Of a stretch of DNA of 64,000 bases, positions 34,222-41,667 are shown piece after piece. Positions within the stretch are counted from its first letter, which is position 1; each line of letters begins with the position of its first letter. The DNA comes from Novosphingobium aureum (GTDB lineage: Bacteria; Pseudomonadota; Alphaproteobacteria; Sphingomonadales; Sphingomonadaceae), in the NCBI RefSeq assembly GCF_015865035.1, contig NZ_JADZGI010000001.1, forward strand, positions 2,170,001-2,234,000, given 5' to 3'. Both the position numbers and the translations under genes were made by a program. The notes beneath the pieces were generated by a model. The model was not told the DNA's origin. It ran no database searches and saw nothing but the letters and a program-made list of their open reading frames with translations.

Positions 34222-35406
34222 CTATCTCACCGCGCTGCAGGCATACCAGCTGCCGATCATGGCGCGGCCCTCGGGATGGCCCTCGGTGAAGAAGTCGTCG
34301 CGGTCGGGCTTGAGGCAGGTCGTGCCCTTGCGATAACCGACCTTGATCGCCTCTGCCTCGAACCCGGCATCGAGCGCCACCTTCGTCCAGTCCGTGCGCG
34401 CGAGCGAGGTCATGAACGGTTCGTTGTTGTAGTGGCTCTCGAAATCGCAGCGCATCTGGTCCCAGAGCGACAGGTGCTCGTGGCGCGGCGGCACGTCGAC
34501 GTGGCACATCACACCGCCTTGGCGGAGCAGACGATGGCTCTCGGCGAAGACGCCGCGCATGCCCTTGGCCGAGGTTTCGTGCAGAACGGCGGATGAGCAC
34601 ACGAGATCGAAGAAGCCATCCTCGAAATCGGTATGTTCGGCATCCTGCTGGCTGAAGTGCACCGGCACGCCCATCGCCTCGGCGCGGGCATGGGCATAGC
34701 GCAGCATCGGCGCGCCGACGTCGACCGCATAGATCTCGGCATCGGGAAAGGCCTCGGCGATGGCGAGCGTCGAGTGGCCGACCGAACAGCCCATGTCGAG
34801 GATGCGCCTTGGCTGGAAGTCAGGATAGAAGTCGCGTACGTGGCTCGCGAGCGTGTGCCCGCGCCCGTCGTTCTTCCACCCGCCATTGAGGTTGCGCAGG
34901 TACGTGGAGGCGAAACGGTCGTAGAGCGCGCCGGCCCGGAAATCGAAGTCCGAGGTATCGACCACGTAGCTGCCGGGCATACGGTGATGGTCGAAGGCGG
35001 CGATGTAACGCGGGATTTCCAGGTCAGGGTTGAGGCGCAGCGTGCCCTTCGGGCTCGCGACCTGCGCCGCGACTTTCTCGGACAGGGCGTCGTACTGGCG
35101 GTCGATGGCCGCATCGAGGCCGTACCAGATGCGGTCCTGATAGTGCAGCGAGAGCGTCAGCCAGTACTGGTGCAGCGGGTGCGCCTCGAGCTTCTGGCGC
35201 ACCTGACGGCTGCTGGTGGGCCGCGTCCCGGTCTCCTTCTCGATCTCGGGCACGATCACCTCGTCGAGCAGGCGTCGGTCGAGCGGATCGATGTTGCGAT
35301 TGGTCCACGCGCGCATCGCGAGGAAGTGATCCTCGAGCGCCTGCTCGTCGTGGTTGGCCTGCGGCATGACCGCGTGGCCGAAATGGTCCTGCTTGTACTG
35401 TTCCAT
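34222..35406 (-). CDS. SAM-dependent methyltransferase 2 with a distinctive N-terminal domain
   Basis: A 394-residue paralogue of methyltransferase 1. The SAM-binding core starts near residue 190 (L-D-M-G-C-S-V-G-H-S), followed by Y-A-V-D-V-G and F-D-L-V-C-S-S-A-V-L-H-E-T-S. The helical N-terminal domain ends in R-Y-I-A-A-F-D-H-H-R-M-P-G as in paralogue 1. The two differ at the C-terminus and over most of the N-terminal 120 residues, so they have probably diverged in substrate. It is last in the operon AllA-like, small partner, methyltransferase. GGGAGACGG precedes the ATG. Acceptor unknown. Confidence 0.82.
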   Translation of the reverse strand: MEQYKQDHFGHAVMPQANHDEQALEDHFLAMRAWTNRNIDPLDRRLLDEVIVPEIEKETGTRPTSSRQVRQKLEAHPLHQYWLTLSLHYQDRIWYGLDAAIDRQYDALSEKVAAQVASPKGTLRLNPDLEIPRYIAAFDHHRMPGSYVVDTSDFDFRAGALYDRFASTYLRNLNGGWKNDGRGHTLASHVRDFYPDFQPRRILDMGCSVGHSTLAIAEAFPDAEIYAVDVGAPMLRYAHARAEAMGVPVHFSQQDAEHTDFEDGFFDLVCSSAVLHETSAKGMRGVFAESHRLLRQGGVMCHVDVPPRHEHLSLWDQMRCDFESHYNNEPFMTSLARTDWTKVALDAGFEAEAIKVGYRKGTTCLKPDRDDFFTEGHPEGRAMIGSWYACSAVR

Positions 35407-35444
35407 GGCCGTCTCCCGCCGAAATATTGGTCTGCTGCGAAGCT

Positions 35445-35801
35445 TCAGTCGCGCGTCACCGCGTCGAGCACGCCTTCGTAATCGTTCTGGTCGGCCAGTG
35501 CCTGAGGCACCAGCTTGTCGCGGCCCGCGCCCAGCACGCGGTCGTAGATGCCCTCGCGGTACGCGGCGCGGTAGGCCTTGGCCTCGCCGTCGGGGGCAAA
35601 GCCGTCGACATCGGAAGGCCCATGCAGGCCATGCGCCGCGAGCAGACGCTCATTGGCATCGAGGCGGTCCTTGAGGACCACGACCTCACTCATCAGCGAG
35701 AGCACCATGCTGGCCAGCGCATCGACGGTCTGGTTCTCGAAGACGACCGGCTGGCTGCCCTTCGAGCGGGCGATACGTTCGCGGTTCTTGCGTTCGACCA
35801 T
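35445..35801 (-). CDS. Small helical partner protein of methyltransferase 2
   Basis: A 118-residue protein that I do not recognise. It is related to the product at 12941 through a central helix E-V-V-V-L-K-D-R-L-D-A-N-E-R-L followed by a Gly-Leu turn. The first 25 residues are basic and the remainder acidic. It lies between the AllA-like gene (5-bp gap) and methyltransferase 2 (38-bp gap). In the first module the small gene follows the methyltransferase; here it precedes it. Association is therefore kept while order is not, which argues for a functional pair. Biochemical role unknown. Confidence 0.75.
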   Translation of the reverse strand: MVERKNRERIARSKGSQPVVFENQTVDALASMVLSLMSEVVVLKDRLDANERLLAAHGLHGPSDVDGFAPDGEAKAYRAAYREGIYDRVLGAGRDKLVPQALADQNDYEGVLDAVTRD

Positions 35802-35806
35802 GGTGC

Positions 35807-36373
35807 TTACTCCGTCAGCTCGAAGCGGAACACGTGGCCGGTGCGCGCCACGATATCCTTCTTGTCGAGATCGGGGCCATGGGCTTCCTCGGTCTCGGCA
35901 TCCTTGGCCTTGAGATCATAGCCGGTCTGGCTCGAGAGCACCACGACGATGTCGGTATCGTCCTCGATCGCGAAGGGAAACTCGTGCCATGTGCCCAGCT
36001 TGAGCGCGAAACCGGCGGTCCCGTCGAAGCGGAACGCGCGCACTTGCGAAAGGTCGGGCAGGTCGCCGTCGCACGGCGGCGCCATGACCGCGATGAACGG
36101 CTTGCCACCAAGCGGCAGGAACGCCTGCGTATGCTGGAAGTGGCGCTCCATGTAGCGCACTTCCGGCTCGCGGCGGACCATCTGCGCGAGCGTCATCTCG
36201 ACCGGGTGCTCGGACAGGAAGCGGGTCGGGTAGCTCATGCGCACCGCCCCCTTGTAGAAGTCGACGCTGACCGGCTCGACCGGCGCGTCGCGTCCAACGA
36301 TGTCGCCGAAGGGGGCAAGCGCCTCGGCGCTGGCCGGCTCGACTTCGAGTTTGATTACCGTGGTTTGCGTCAT
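35807..36373 (-). CDS. Ureidoglycolate lyase (AllA)-like protein
   Basis: A 188-residue protein resembling AllA-type ureidoglycolate lyases of the cupin-like fold. It has F-G-D-I-V near residue 23, V-R-R-E-P-E-V near residue 68, M-E-R-H-F-Q-H-T-Q-A-F-L-P-L-G-G and later G-T-W-H-E-F-P-F. The last two correspond to the family's E-R-H-x-x-x-x-Q and G-x-W-H-x-P segments. AllA releases glyoxylate and urea from ureidoglycolate, but no other allantoin genes are visible. A related C-N lyase on a pathway intermediate is therefore just as likely. It is the first gene of the operon down to methyltransferase 2, with an operator site 120 bp upstream. Confidence 0.78.
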   Translation of the reverse strand: MTQTTVIKLEVEPASAEALAPFGDIVGRDAPVEPVSVDFYKGAVRMSYPTRFLSEHPVEMTLAQMVRREPEVRYMERHFQHTQAFLPLGGKPFIAVMAPPCDGDLPDLSQVRAFRFDGTAGFALKLGTWHEFPFAIEDDTDIVVVLSSQTGYDLKAKDAETEEAHGPDLDKKDIVARTGHVFRFELTE

Positions 36374-36482
36374 GATGGCTGTCCCTGCGCTCCCGTCAAT
36401 TGTGCCTGCGCTGCAGGCATGACCCGCTGCGCGAGGTGGTGTTGGCGCGATCATGCATGACCATGTCCGGGCACGGTCACTT

Positions 36483-36519
36483 GCCATGTTCTTGTCCGAC
36501 AAGCGGACAGGAACATGGC
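36483..36519. repeat. 37-bp extended inverted repeat around operator site 10
   Basis: The operator at 36493-36509 is embedded in a longer palindrome with outer arms GCCATGTTC and GAACATGGC. Only the centre and one outer pair mismatch. It lies 8 bp past the hydrolase stop (36528, minus strand) and upstream of the AllA-like gene, so it could also form a hairpin in RNA, but it has no T-tract. Confidence 0.8.
36493..36509. promoter_or_regulatory. Putative operator, cluster inverted repeat site 10 (perfect)
   Basis: TGTCCG-ACAAG-CGGACA has 12 of 12 half-site positions and perfect dyad symmetry. It is 120 bp upstream of the AllA-like gene that begins the methyltransferase 2 operon. Confidence 0.6.
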
Positions 36520-36527
36520 GAAAACGG

Positions 36528-37457
36528 TCAGCGGGCCATGAGCCTTGCCGGCAGGGCCTGTGTCACCCGCGCATCGAGCGCGGCTGCTGCGTCACTATTG
36601 CCGAGCCCGTGTCCCTCAATGAACAGGCCTGCATAGCGACTGGCGAGATCGCACTGGGCGAGCTGCAGAGGGCCAGGCTGACCCGGATCGCAGATCGCCC
36701 CGCCGAAGTAGTGGTTGGCGCCCTCGAGTACCAGCCCGTAGCGCGCACCGCCCTCGGCCGCCGCGTGGAACGGAACGAGGTGGCCCTTCCACCCTTCCGG
36801 GTCTTCGCTGGTGATACCGGGCACGATATCCAGCGTGCCGGTCTGGATCAGCGCGGGAACCGCGAGCTTGCCATAGCCCTCCTCGGTCATCAGCACCGGG
36901 ACCGGTGCGGGCGGCGAGAAGGCGACAACCGCCGTGGCGAGGCGCGGCACGAAGGGCAAGTCGATCCCTTCCGGCGCAACACCTTGTGCTCCCCCGAGCA
37001 GGAGCGCTGTCAGGCCACCATAGGAATGCCCTGCCGCGATGAATGGCGTATCGCCGATATGGTCGATAAGCAGGCGCATGTCCTCGATGCGCGTCTTCCA
37101 GCTGGCAAGACCGGGATAGTCCTTGGTGTGCGGATGCTCGCGCGAGTCCACGTGCAGCGGGGCGAGCACGCGGTAACCGGCAGCGACCCAGGGATCGACG
37201 AAAGGCGCATAGTACCAGGGTGCCGAGCCGGCGCCGTGGGAGAACAGGATGGTGCCGCGTACGGGGCCTTGCGGCACCCATTCGCTGATCGCGACCTCAC
37301 GCTTGCCCGGGGCAAGCAGGGTCGCGCTGGCCGGCTTTGCCGGGGGCTGACCGGCAACCACCGCGCGGGCAAGTCCCGGGGACAGCGTCAAGGCGCCAAG
37401 CCCGAGCGATGCCGCACCGATCAGTGCGCGGCGCGAAACCGATGCCCCCGAAGCCAT
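36528..37457 (-). CDS. Tat-exported alpha/beta-hydrolase (dienelactone-hydrolase/PAF-acetylhydrolase-like)
   Basis: A 309-residue hydrolase with a twin-arginine signal (V-S-R-R-A-L-I-G, then an Ala/Leu-rich stretch ending near A-R-A), expected in the periplasm. It has I-L-F-S-H-G-A-G near residue 71, the nucleophile elbow A-A-G-H-S-Y-G-G near residue 144 and a C-terminal G-A-N-H-Y-F-G with the likely catalytic His. The family includes dienelactone-type and platelet-activating-factor-acetylhydrolase-like esterases. Its ATG is 2 bp past the cytochrome c stop, so the two form an operon. Substrate unknown. Confidence 0.83.
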   Translation of the reverse strand: MASGASVSRRALIGAASLGLGALTLSPGLARAVVAGQPPAKPASATLLAPGKREVAISEWVPQGPVRGTILFSHGAGSAPWYYAPFVDPWVAAGYRVLAPLHVDSREHPHTKDYPGLASWKTRIEDMRLLIDHIGDTPFIAAGHSYGGLTALLLGGAQGVAPEGIDLPFVPRLATAVVAFSPPAPVPVLMTEEGYGKLAVPALIQTGTLDIVPGITSEDPEGWKGHLVPFHAAAEGGARYGLVLEGANHYFGGAICDPGQPGPLQLAQCDLASRYAGLFIEGHGLGNSDAAAALDARVTQALPARLMAR

Positions 37458-37459
37458 GA

Positions 37460-37858
37460 TCAGGAACCCGCCTTCTTGATATAGGCGATGACCGCCGCAC
37501 GATCTTCCGCCTTGGGCAAACCCGCGAAGACCATCGAGGTGCCGGGCACGACACTTGCGGGGCGCGTGAGCCACTTGTCGAGCGTGGCCTGATCCCAGGT
37601 CGGCGCAGCCTTCTTCATTGCCGCGGAATAATTGAAGCCCTTGACCGAACCCGCCTTGCGCCCGACCACGCCGGAGAGATTGGGACCGACCTTGTTAGCG
37701 CCGCCCTTGTTGACGGTATGGCAGGCCATGCAGCGCATGAAGATCGCCTTGCCGCGAACAGCCGGGTCCTGACCCGCTGCCGAAGCCGTACCCGAGGCGA
37801 GCGCGAAGGTTGCGGCGGCCGCCGCGGTGAGGGTCGAAACTGCGATGAACTTGCTCAT
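37460..37858 (-). CDS. Periplasmic class I cytochrome c
   Basis: A 132-residue cytochrome of the c2/c550 type. It has a signal peptide ending at A-S-A-A-G, one heme-binding C-M-A-C-H at residues 43-47, and V-G-P-N-L-S-G-V near residue 57. The axial Met is in P-G-T-S-M-V-F-A-G (Met109). It carries electrons in the periplasm, usually between a dehydrogenase or bc1 complex and a terminal oxidase. Its position between exported oxidoreductases suggests it accepts electrons from the Tat-type flavin amine oxidase at 39217, or from another exported enzyme. It is the first gene of an operon with the hydrolase at 36528. Confidence 0.92.
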   Translation of the reverse strand: MSKFIAVSTLTAAAAATFALASGTASAAGQDPAVRGKAIFMRCMACHTVNKGGANKVGPNLSGVVGRKAGSVKGFNYSAAMKKAAPTWDQATLDKWLTRPASVVPGTSMVFAGLPKAEDRAAVIAYIKKAGS

Positions 37859-38023
37859 GAAAACCGTTCTATCCTTCCTGGTGGGATGTTCCTTGTTGTC
37901 GCGCCCAGACTAGCAACTGCAACCTTTCTGAAAGCTGCACTGCGCGCGGGCGAAACGGACAATCCCTAAGCGGTCAATCTATTATCCGGCGCCCCATGTG
38001 CCCGGGACGCCATCCTTGCGGAC

Positions 38024-38040
38024 TATCCGCGCACCGAATA
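38024..38040. promoter_or_regulatory. Putative operator, cluster inverted repeat site 11 (perfect)
   Basis: TATCCG-CGCAC-CGAATA matches TRTYCG-N5-CGRAYA at every half-site position. It lies 166 bp upstream of the cytochrome c ATG and just past the DUF3089 stop. Confidence 0.55.
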
Positions 38041-38049
38041 GCCGGTAAG

Positions 38050-39201
38050 TTAATTGACGCCCGCACTATGGGCCTCAAGCCAACTTTGCGTGCGCAATTG
38101 AGCATTGGCGCGCAGGTCTGCCCAGAACAGTCCGACATCATGGTAATGCATGACCCCTCCGGGCAATGGCTTCAGTCCCAGTCCGGGGGCGGGATAGACG
38201 ACCGCCAGCCCTTGCTCGCAGCGCACAGCGACCGCCCCCTTGTGCAAGGGCTGCATCGGCCCGAAGCCCGGCTCGCCCGGTACTGCGCCCAGCGCCTGCG
38301 AGGAAATCGCGGCGGGCCTGTCGCGATCGAAGGTCACGGGGTTGATGCACAAGGGCCTGCTGCCGGCCACATCGCCATGTACGTCAGTGAACGACTTCTC
38401 ATAGGCCGCGACCAGCGGAGCGAGATCGGCCCCGGCCAGCACCGCATTCCATTGGATCGCACAGCCGGTCTGGTCGGCCTTCGCACAGACCGGCGTGGAC
38501 TTGAAGCGCAACCCGAAGTCGCCCTCGGCCAGATTGATCCCGATGATGTAGGCCGCGACCATGCGCCCTTCCAATGCTGTTCCCTCGATGCGCTTTTCGA
38601 GCAGGTCACCGACATGCTTGCCGCCCTGGCTGTGCCCGGCGATGATGAAGGGCCTGCCCTTGCTGACGTGCTCGAGGAACCAGTCGAAGGCCCGCTCGAC
38701 ATCCGAGTAGCCAAGGGCATAGGCGGCGTCGCGGTGATCTGCGGAGCCCAGCGCGTTGGAACTCGCTGCCCGATAGCGCGGCGCCCAGACCGTGCAGCAG
38801 CCGGTGAAGGCGCTCGCCTGACGCTGGATCACGCTCTCGTCGGTCCACTTGTTCGCAACCGCATCAAGCGGATCCTGGTTCCACTTTCCTTTCTTGGAAC
38901 GAAACGTGGTCGGGTGGACGTAGAATACGTCGACCCCGGGATCCCTTGCGGCCGGGCTCGCCCCCTGCGGCAGCGCACCCGCGGGCCCCGCTCCGCCCGG
39001 ACCGGCCGCCCACATCGCGGGATCATCGTAATCGGGAGGTGCGACGGCCTGCTGAGCAACTTGCGCCGCTCCATCGGCGGCGCGTGCCGGAAGCGACAGT
39101 GCGCCGTTCCCCACCGAGATCACAAGCGCCAGCGCAGCGCCCTTGTACGCACGGCTGTACGCACGGCGCGAGAGTTTCTGCAGTATCTTCACGGATTTCA
39201 T
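38050..39201 (-). CDS. Exported DUF3089 alpha/beta-hydrolase-like protein
   Basis: A 383-residue protein with an N-terminal hydrophobic export signal ending near L-P-A-R-A. It belongs to the DUF3089 group of lipase-like hydrolases. It has V-D-V-F-Y-V-H-P-T-T near residue 90 and the elbow I-I-A-G-H-S-Q-G-G near residue 187. Four cysteines (the vicinal pair in T-G-C-C-T-V-W, and V-C-A-K and T-G-C-A-I further on) could form disulfides in the periplasm. M-H-Y-H-D-V near the C-terminus may hold the catalytic His. It is 15 bp downstream of the flavin amine oxidase and cotranscribed. Substrate unknown. Confidence 0.82.
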   Translation of the reverse strand: MKSVKILQKLSRRAYSRAYKGAALALVISVGNGALSLPARAADGAAQVAQQAVAPPDYDDPAMWAAGPGGAGPAGALPQGASPAARDPGVDVFYVHPTTFRSKKGKWNQDPLDAVANKWTDESVIQRQASAFTGCCTVWAPRYRAASSNALGSADHRDAAYALGYSDVERAFDWFLEHVSKGRPFIIAGHSQGGKHVGDLLEKRIEGTALEGRMVAAYIIGINLAEGDFGLRFKSTPVCAKADQTGCAIQWNAVLAGADLAPLVAAYEKSFTDVHGDVAGSRPLCINPVTFDRDRPAAISSQALGAVPGEPGFGPMQPLHKGAVAVRCEQGLAVVYPAPGLGLKPLPGGVMHYHDVGLFWADLRANAQLRTQSWLEAHSAGVN

Positions 39202-39216
39202 CTCCAGCCCTGACGC

Positions 39217-40701
39217 TCAGGCACGCTCGCCGATCTCGATGGCGACACGCTCGCCCGACTCCATCGCCGATTCCATCCCGAAATCGAGCCTGCGGGTATG
39301 CTCGCCGGCAAAGTGCATGACCTGCCAGGGATCGGTCATCGTGCGCGCGAAGGCGTTGACCTGCCCGGGAGCGAGACTGAACCCGCAGCCCAGCTGGTTC
39401 GGGTCGCGCGCCCAGTCCTTGTAGGTCTGGTAGCGCAGGAGCCCCTTCGCGGCAGGGCGCATGCGCACCAGCTCGCTCTGGACGAAGGCCTCCGCTTCCT
39501 CGTGCTGCATGCGCGAGATCGCCTGTGCGACCTTGCCCACCATCACGATCATCGCGCGGTGCTGGCCTTCGCCGGTATGGTTGTCGATCCCCCAGAACAT
39601 GCCGATCGGACCATCGCTCGAGAACGAGGCGGGAAGTCCGTCTTCCTTCCAGAACGGCTTCTCGACGGTGAGATACATGCGCGCGGTATTGGCATAGGGC
39701 ATCGTCGATATCGCCTGGCGCTGAAGCGGATTGTCGCTACTCGCGGTGATCGCGATGTTGCGCAGCACGGTGAAGGGCAGTGCCGAGATCACGAAGCGCG
39801 CCTTGTAGACCGAGCCGTCGGTACACGACACGCTTGCCCCGGCATCGTTCATGTCGATCGCCGCGACCCGCTTGCCGGTGCGCACCGCATCGCCAAGCTT
39901 TGCCGCCATCGCGAGGGGGAGCTTCTGGCATCCGCCGACGATGTTGCTGATCGAGGCCAGCCCGTCGACCAGGTTGCGATCATTGGCCTCGCCAAAGGGG
40001 TGGTCGCGTTCGACCTCGGCAGGTGCGCTCTCGACGCGCCGGTCGATGCTGCCGCGCGTCGCTTCCTGCCACATGCGCAGCATCGAGGTCTCGTCGATGC
40101 CGATGCCGGGCGCGGACATTGCCGCCAGCTCTATCGCCGCCTCGCTGTAGCCCTCGCGCTGCATCAGCTGGCGCAGCGAGATGTCGGAGGCGGAAAAGCG
40201 CGGATCGAGCCACTCGTCGACTTCCTTGAGCGGGTTGTGCCTGGCCATGACGGCCTGCCCCATCAGGATCGGATTGATGGCGCGTTCGTCACCGACGGTG
40301 CCGTTGAGCGGGTTGTTCTCCCAGTCCGCCGGGTCGACCCAGGTATCCTGAAGATGCGCGCCGAAGCCGAGCAAGTCGCGGTCCTCGGGGATCAGTTCGA
40401 GGCCGTGGCGGCGCACCGCATCGAGCACGCGGGCGTAACTGCGTCCGATCTGGCTCGCGCCCACGTCGATCGGGCCATCGGCCGTCTGTACCGTCTGCAC
40501 CCGGCCACCGACCTGCGCTCCAGCCTCGAGCACCACCACCCGCATGCCGAGCGCACTGAGCAGCTCGGCCGAATGCAGCCCGGAAAGGCCCGCCCCGACG
40601 ATAACGACATCGGCCTGCTCTGCTGCGAAGGCCATGCGCGGCATGGCAAGGGCAGCAGCGCCCAGCGCCCCTGCCCCGACAAGGTGGCGACGGGTGATCA
40701 T
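39217..40701 (-). CDS. Tat-exported flavin amine oxidase (MAO family)
   Basis: A 494-residue FAD enzyme of the monoamine oxidase/polyamine oxidase family. The N-terminus M-I-T-R-R-H-L-V-G is a Tat-type signal. The FAD motif V-I-V-G-A-G-L-S-G is near residue 33, then V-L-E-A-G-A-Q-V-G-G-R. The C-terminal F-A-G-E-H-T-R-R flavin contact has His-Thr, where many amine oxidases have Glu-Thr. Members oxidise amines or similar C-N or C-C bonds. Tat-exported relatives such as nicotine oxidoreductase pass electrons to a cytochrome c instead of O2. A cytochrome c gene lies 1.4 kb away, so the same arrangement is possible here. It is the first gene of an operon with DUF3089. Confidence 0.86.
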   Translation of the reverse strand: MITRRHLVGAGALGAAALAMPRMAFAAEQADVVIVGAGLSGLHSAELLSALGMRVVVLEAGAQVGGRVQTVQTADGPIDVGASQIGRSYARVLDAVRRHGLELIPEDRDLLGFGAHLQDTWVDPADWENNPLNGTVGDERAINPILMGQAVMARHNPLKEVDEWLDPRFSASDISLRQLMQREGYSEAAIELAAMSAPGIGIDETSMLRMWQEATRGSIDRRVESAPAEVERDHPFGEANDRNLVDGLASISNIVGGCQKLPLAMAAKLGDAVRTGKRVAAIDMNDAGASVSCTDGSVYKARFVISALPFTVLRNIAITASSDNPLQRQAISTMPYANTARMYLTVEKPFWKEDGLPASFSSDGPIGMFWGIDNHTGEGQHRAMIVMVGKVAQAISRMQHEEAEAFVQSELVRMRPAAKGLLRYQTYKDWARDPNQLGCGFSLAPGQVNAFARTMTDPWQVMHFAGEHTRRLDFGMESAMESGERVAIEIGERA

Positions 40702-40777
40702 TGGCTGTCTCCTCTCGAAATCTCTCGAGAGGATGTGTTCCGCGCCCAGATCGCACGAGCGAGACGGGCCTGCCTGC

Positions 40778-40794
40778 TGGCCGCGCATCGGATA
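40778..40794. promoter_or_regulatory. Putative operator, cluster inverted repeat site 12
   Basis: TGGCCG-CGCAT-CGGATA has 11 of 12 half-site positions. It is 77 bp upstream of the flavin amine oxidase start and only 17 bp past the upstream hydrolase stop. Confidence 0.45.
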
Positions 40795-40811
40795 GGAAAA
40801 CGAGGATGCAA

Positions 40812-41645
40812 TCAGTTGCAGCGCAACCCCAGGTCGAGATGCTCGCGCAAGAGCCGCGCGAATTCGTCATCCGCGAAGGCAAGGAACCCGTGGCCGCAAC
40901 CGGTCAGCTCGACCAGTCGGGCATGACGCAGGCGGACGAAGGCCGTGCGTGTGACCGCCTCCAGATCGTCGCGGGCATTGAGGACCAGCACCTCCCTGTC
41001 CAGCCGGTCGAGCGCAGCGGGCATGTCGTATCCGAATACCGCGCGGTAGGCCCAGCTCATGCGTGCTCCCAGCCTTAGGCACTCGGCCATGGCGACCTGC
41101 CTTTGCTCGGCGCTCATGCGGGTGTCGGCGAAGGCATCCTGAAATGCGCGCAGGCGTTCGACGAGGACGAGGCTGCCGTCGGGCGCGGGGAACAGCGTAT
41201 CGAGACCCGCCAGCATCTGTGCGCGCATCTCGGCATCGAAAGCAGGCAGGCTGCACAGCACCAGCCGCCGTACGCGTTCGTCGTCTAGCGCCAGCTGCGT
41301 GGCCACGACCGAGCCGGTATGATGGCCGATCACGTCGAATGCCTGCACCTCGATGCCCATGGCCGGACCAAGATCGTCGACGAGATCGCGCATGAGCGCC
41401 ACGAAGTCGGCAATGGCCAGAGGCTCGGGCGGCGGATCGCTCATGCCGTAGCCGGGCATGTCGGGCGCAATCACCCAGCGATCGTGCGCGAGATGGCACA
41501 TCAGCGCTTCCCAGTCCCCCCCGTTGCTCGGGGTCTGGTGGAGGCACAGCACCGGCGGCGCCAGTGGTCCGTGCCCCTTGGCGGGGCCGGCCAGCCGCAA
41601 GTGCAGCTGGCCGAAGCGCGAAGGACGGTAGAGGCGTTGCAGCAT
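40812..41645 (-). CDS. Alpha/beta-hydrolase fold protein with G-H-H-T-G elbow (His for Ser)
   Basis: A 277-residue alpha/beta-hydrolase fold protein. The oxyanion segment is V-L-C-L-H-Q-T-P-S-N-G. The elbow is F-D-V-I-G-H-H-T-G-S, with His109 in the nucleophile position. Unlike the relatives at 22308 and 27809, it keeps a C-terminal G-C-G-H-G-F that could supply the catalytic His. It shares M-P-G-Y-G-M-S-D with 27809. I chose ATG 41645, since GGAGG lies 6 bases upstream; an ATG at 41651 abuts the Shine-Dalgarno. It follows the GPH carrier by 22 bp on the same strand. The reaction is uncertain. Confidence 0.83.
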   Translation of the reverse strand: MLQRLYRPSRFGQLHLRLAGPAKGHGPLAPPVLCLHQTPSNGGDWEALMCHLAHDRWVIAPDMPGYGMSDPPPEPLAIADFVALMRDLVDDLGPAMGIEVQAFDVIGHHTGSVVATQLALDDERVRRLVLCSLPAFDAEMRAQMLAGLDTLFPAPDGSLVLVERLRAFQDAFADTRMSAEQRQVAMAECLRLGARMSWAYRAVFGYDMPAALDRLDREVLVLNARDDLEAVTRTAFVRLRHARLVELTGCGHGFLAFADDEFARLLREHLDLGLRCN

Positions 41646-41667
41646 GACCATCCTCCGCGCGCGCCGT

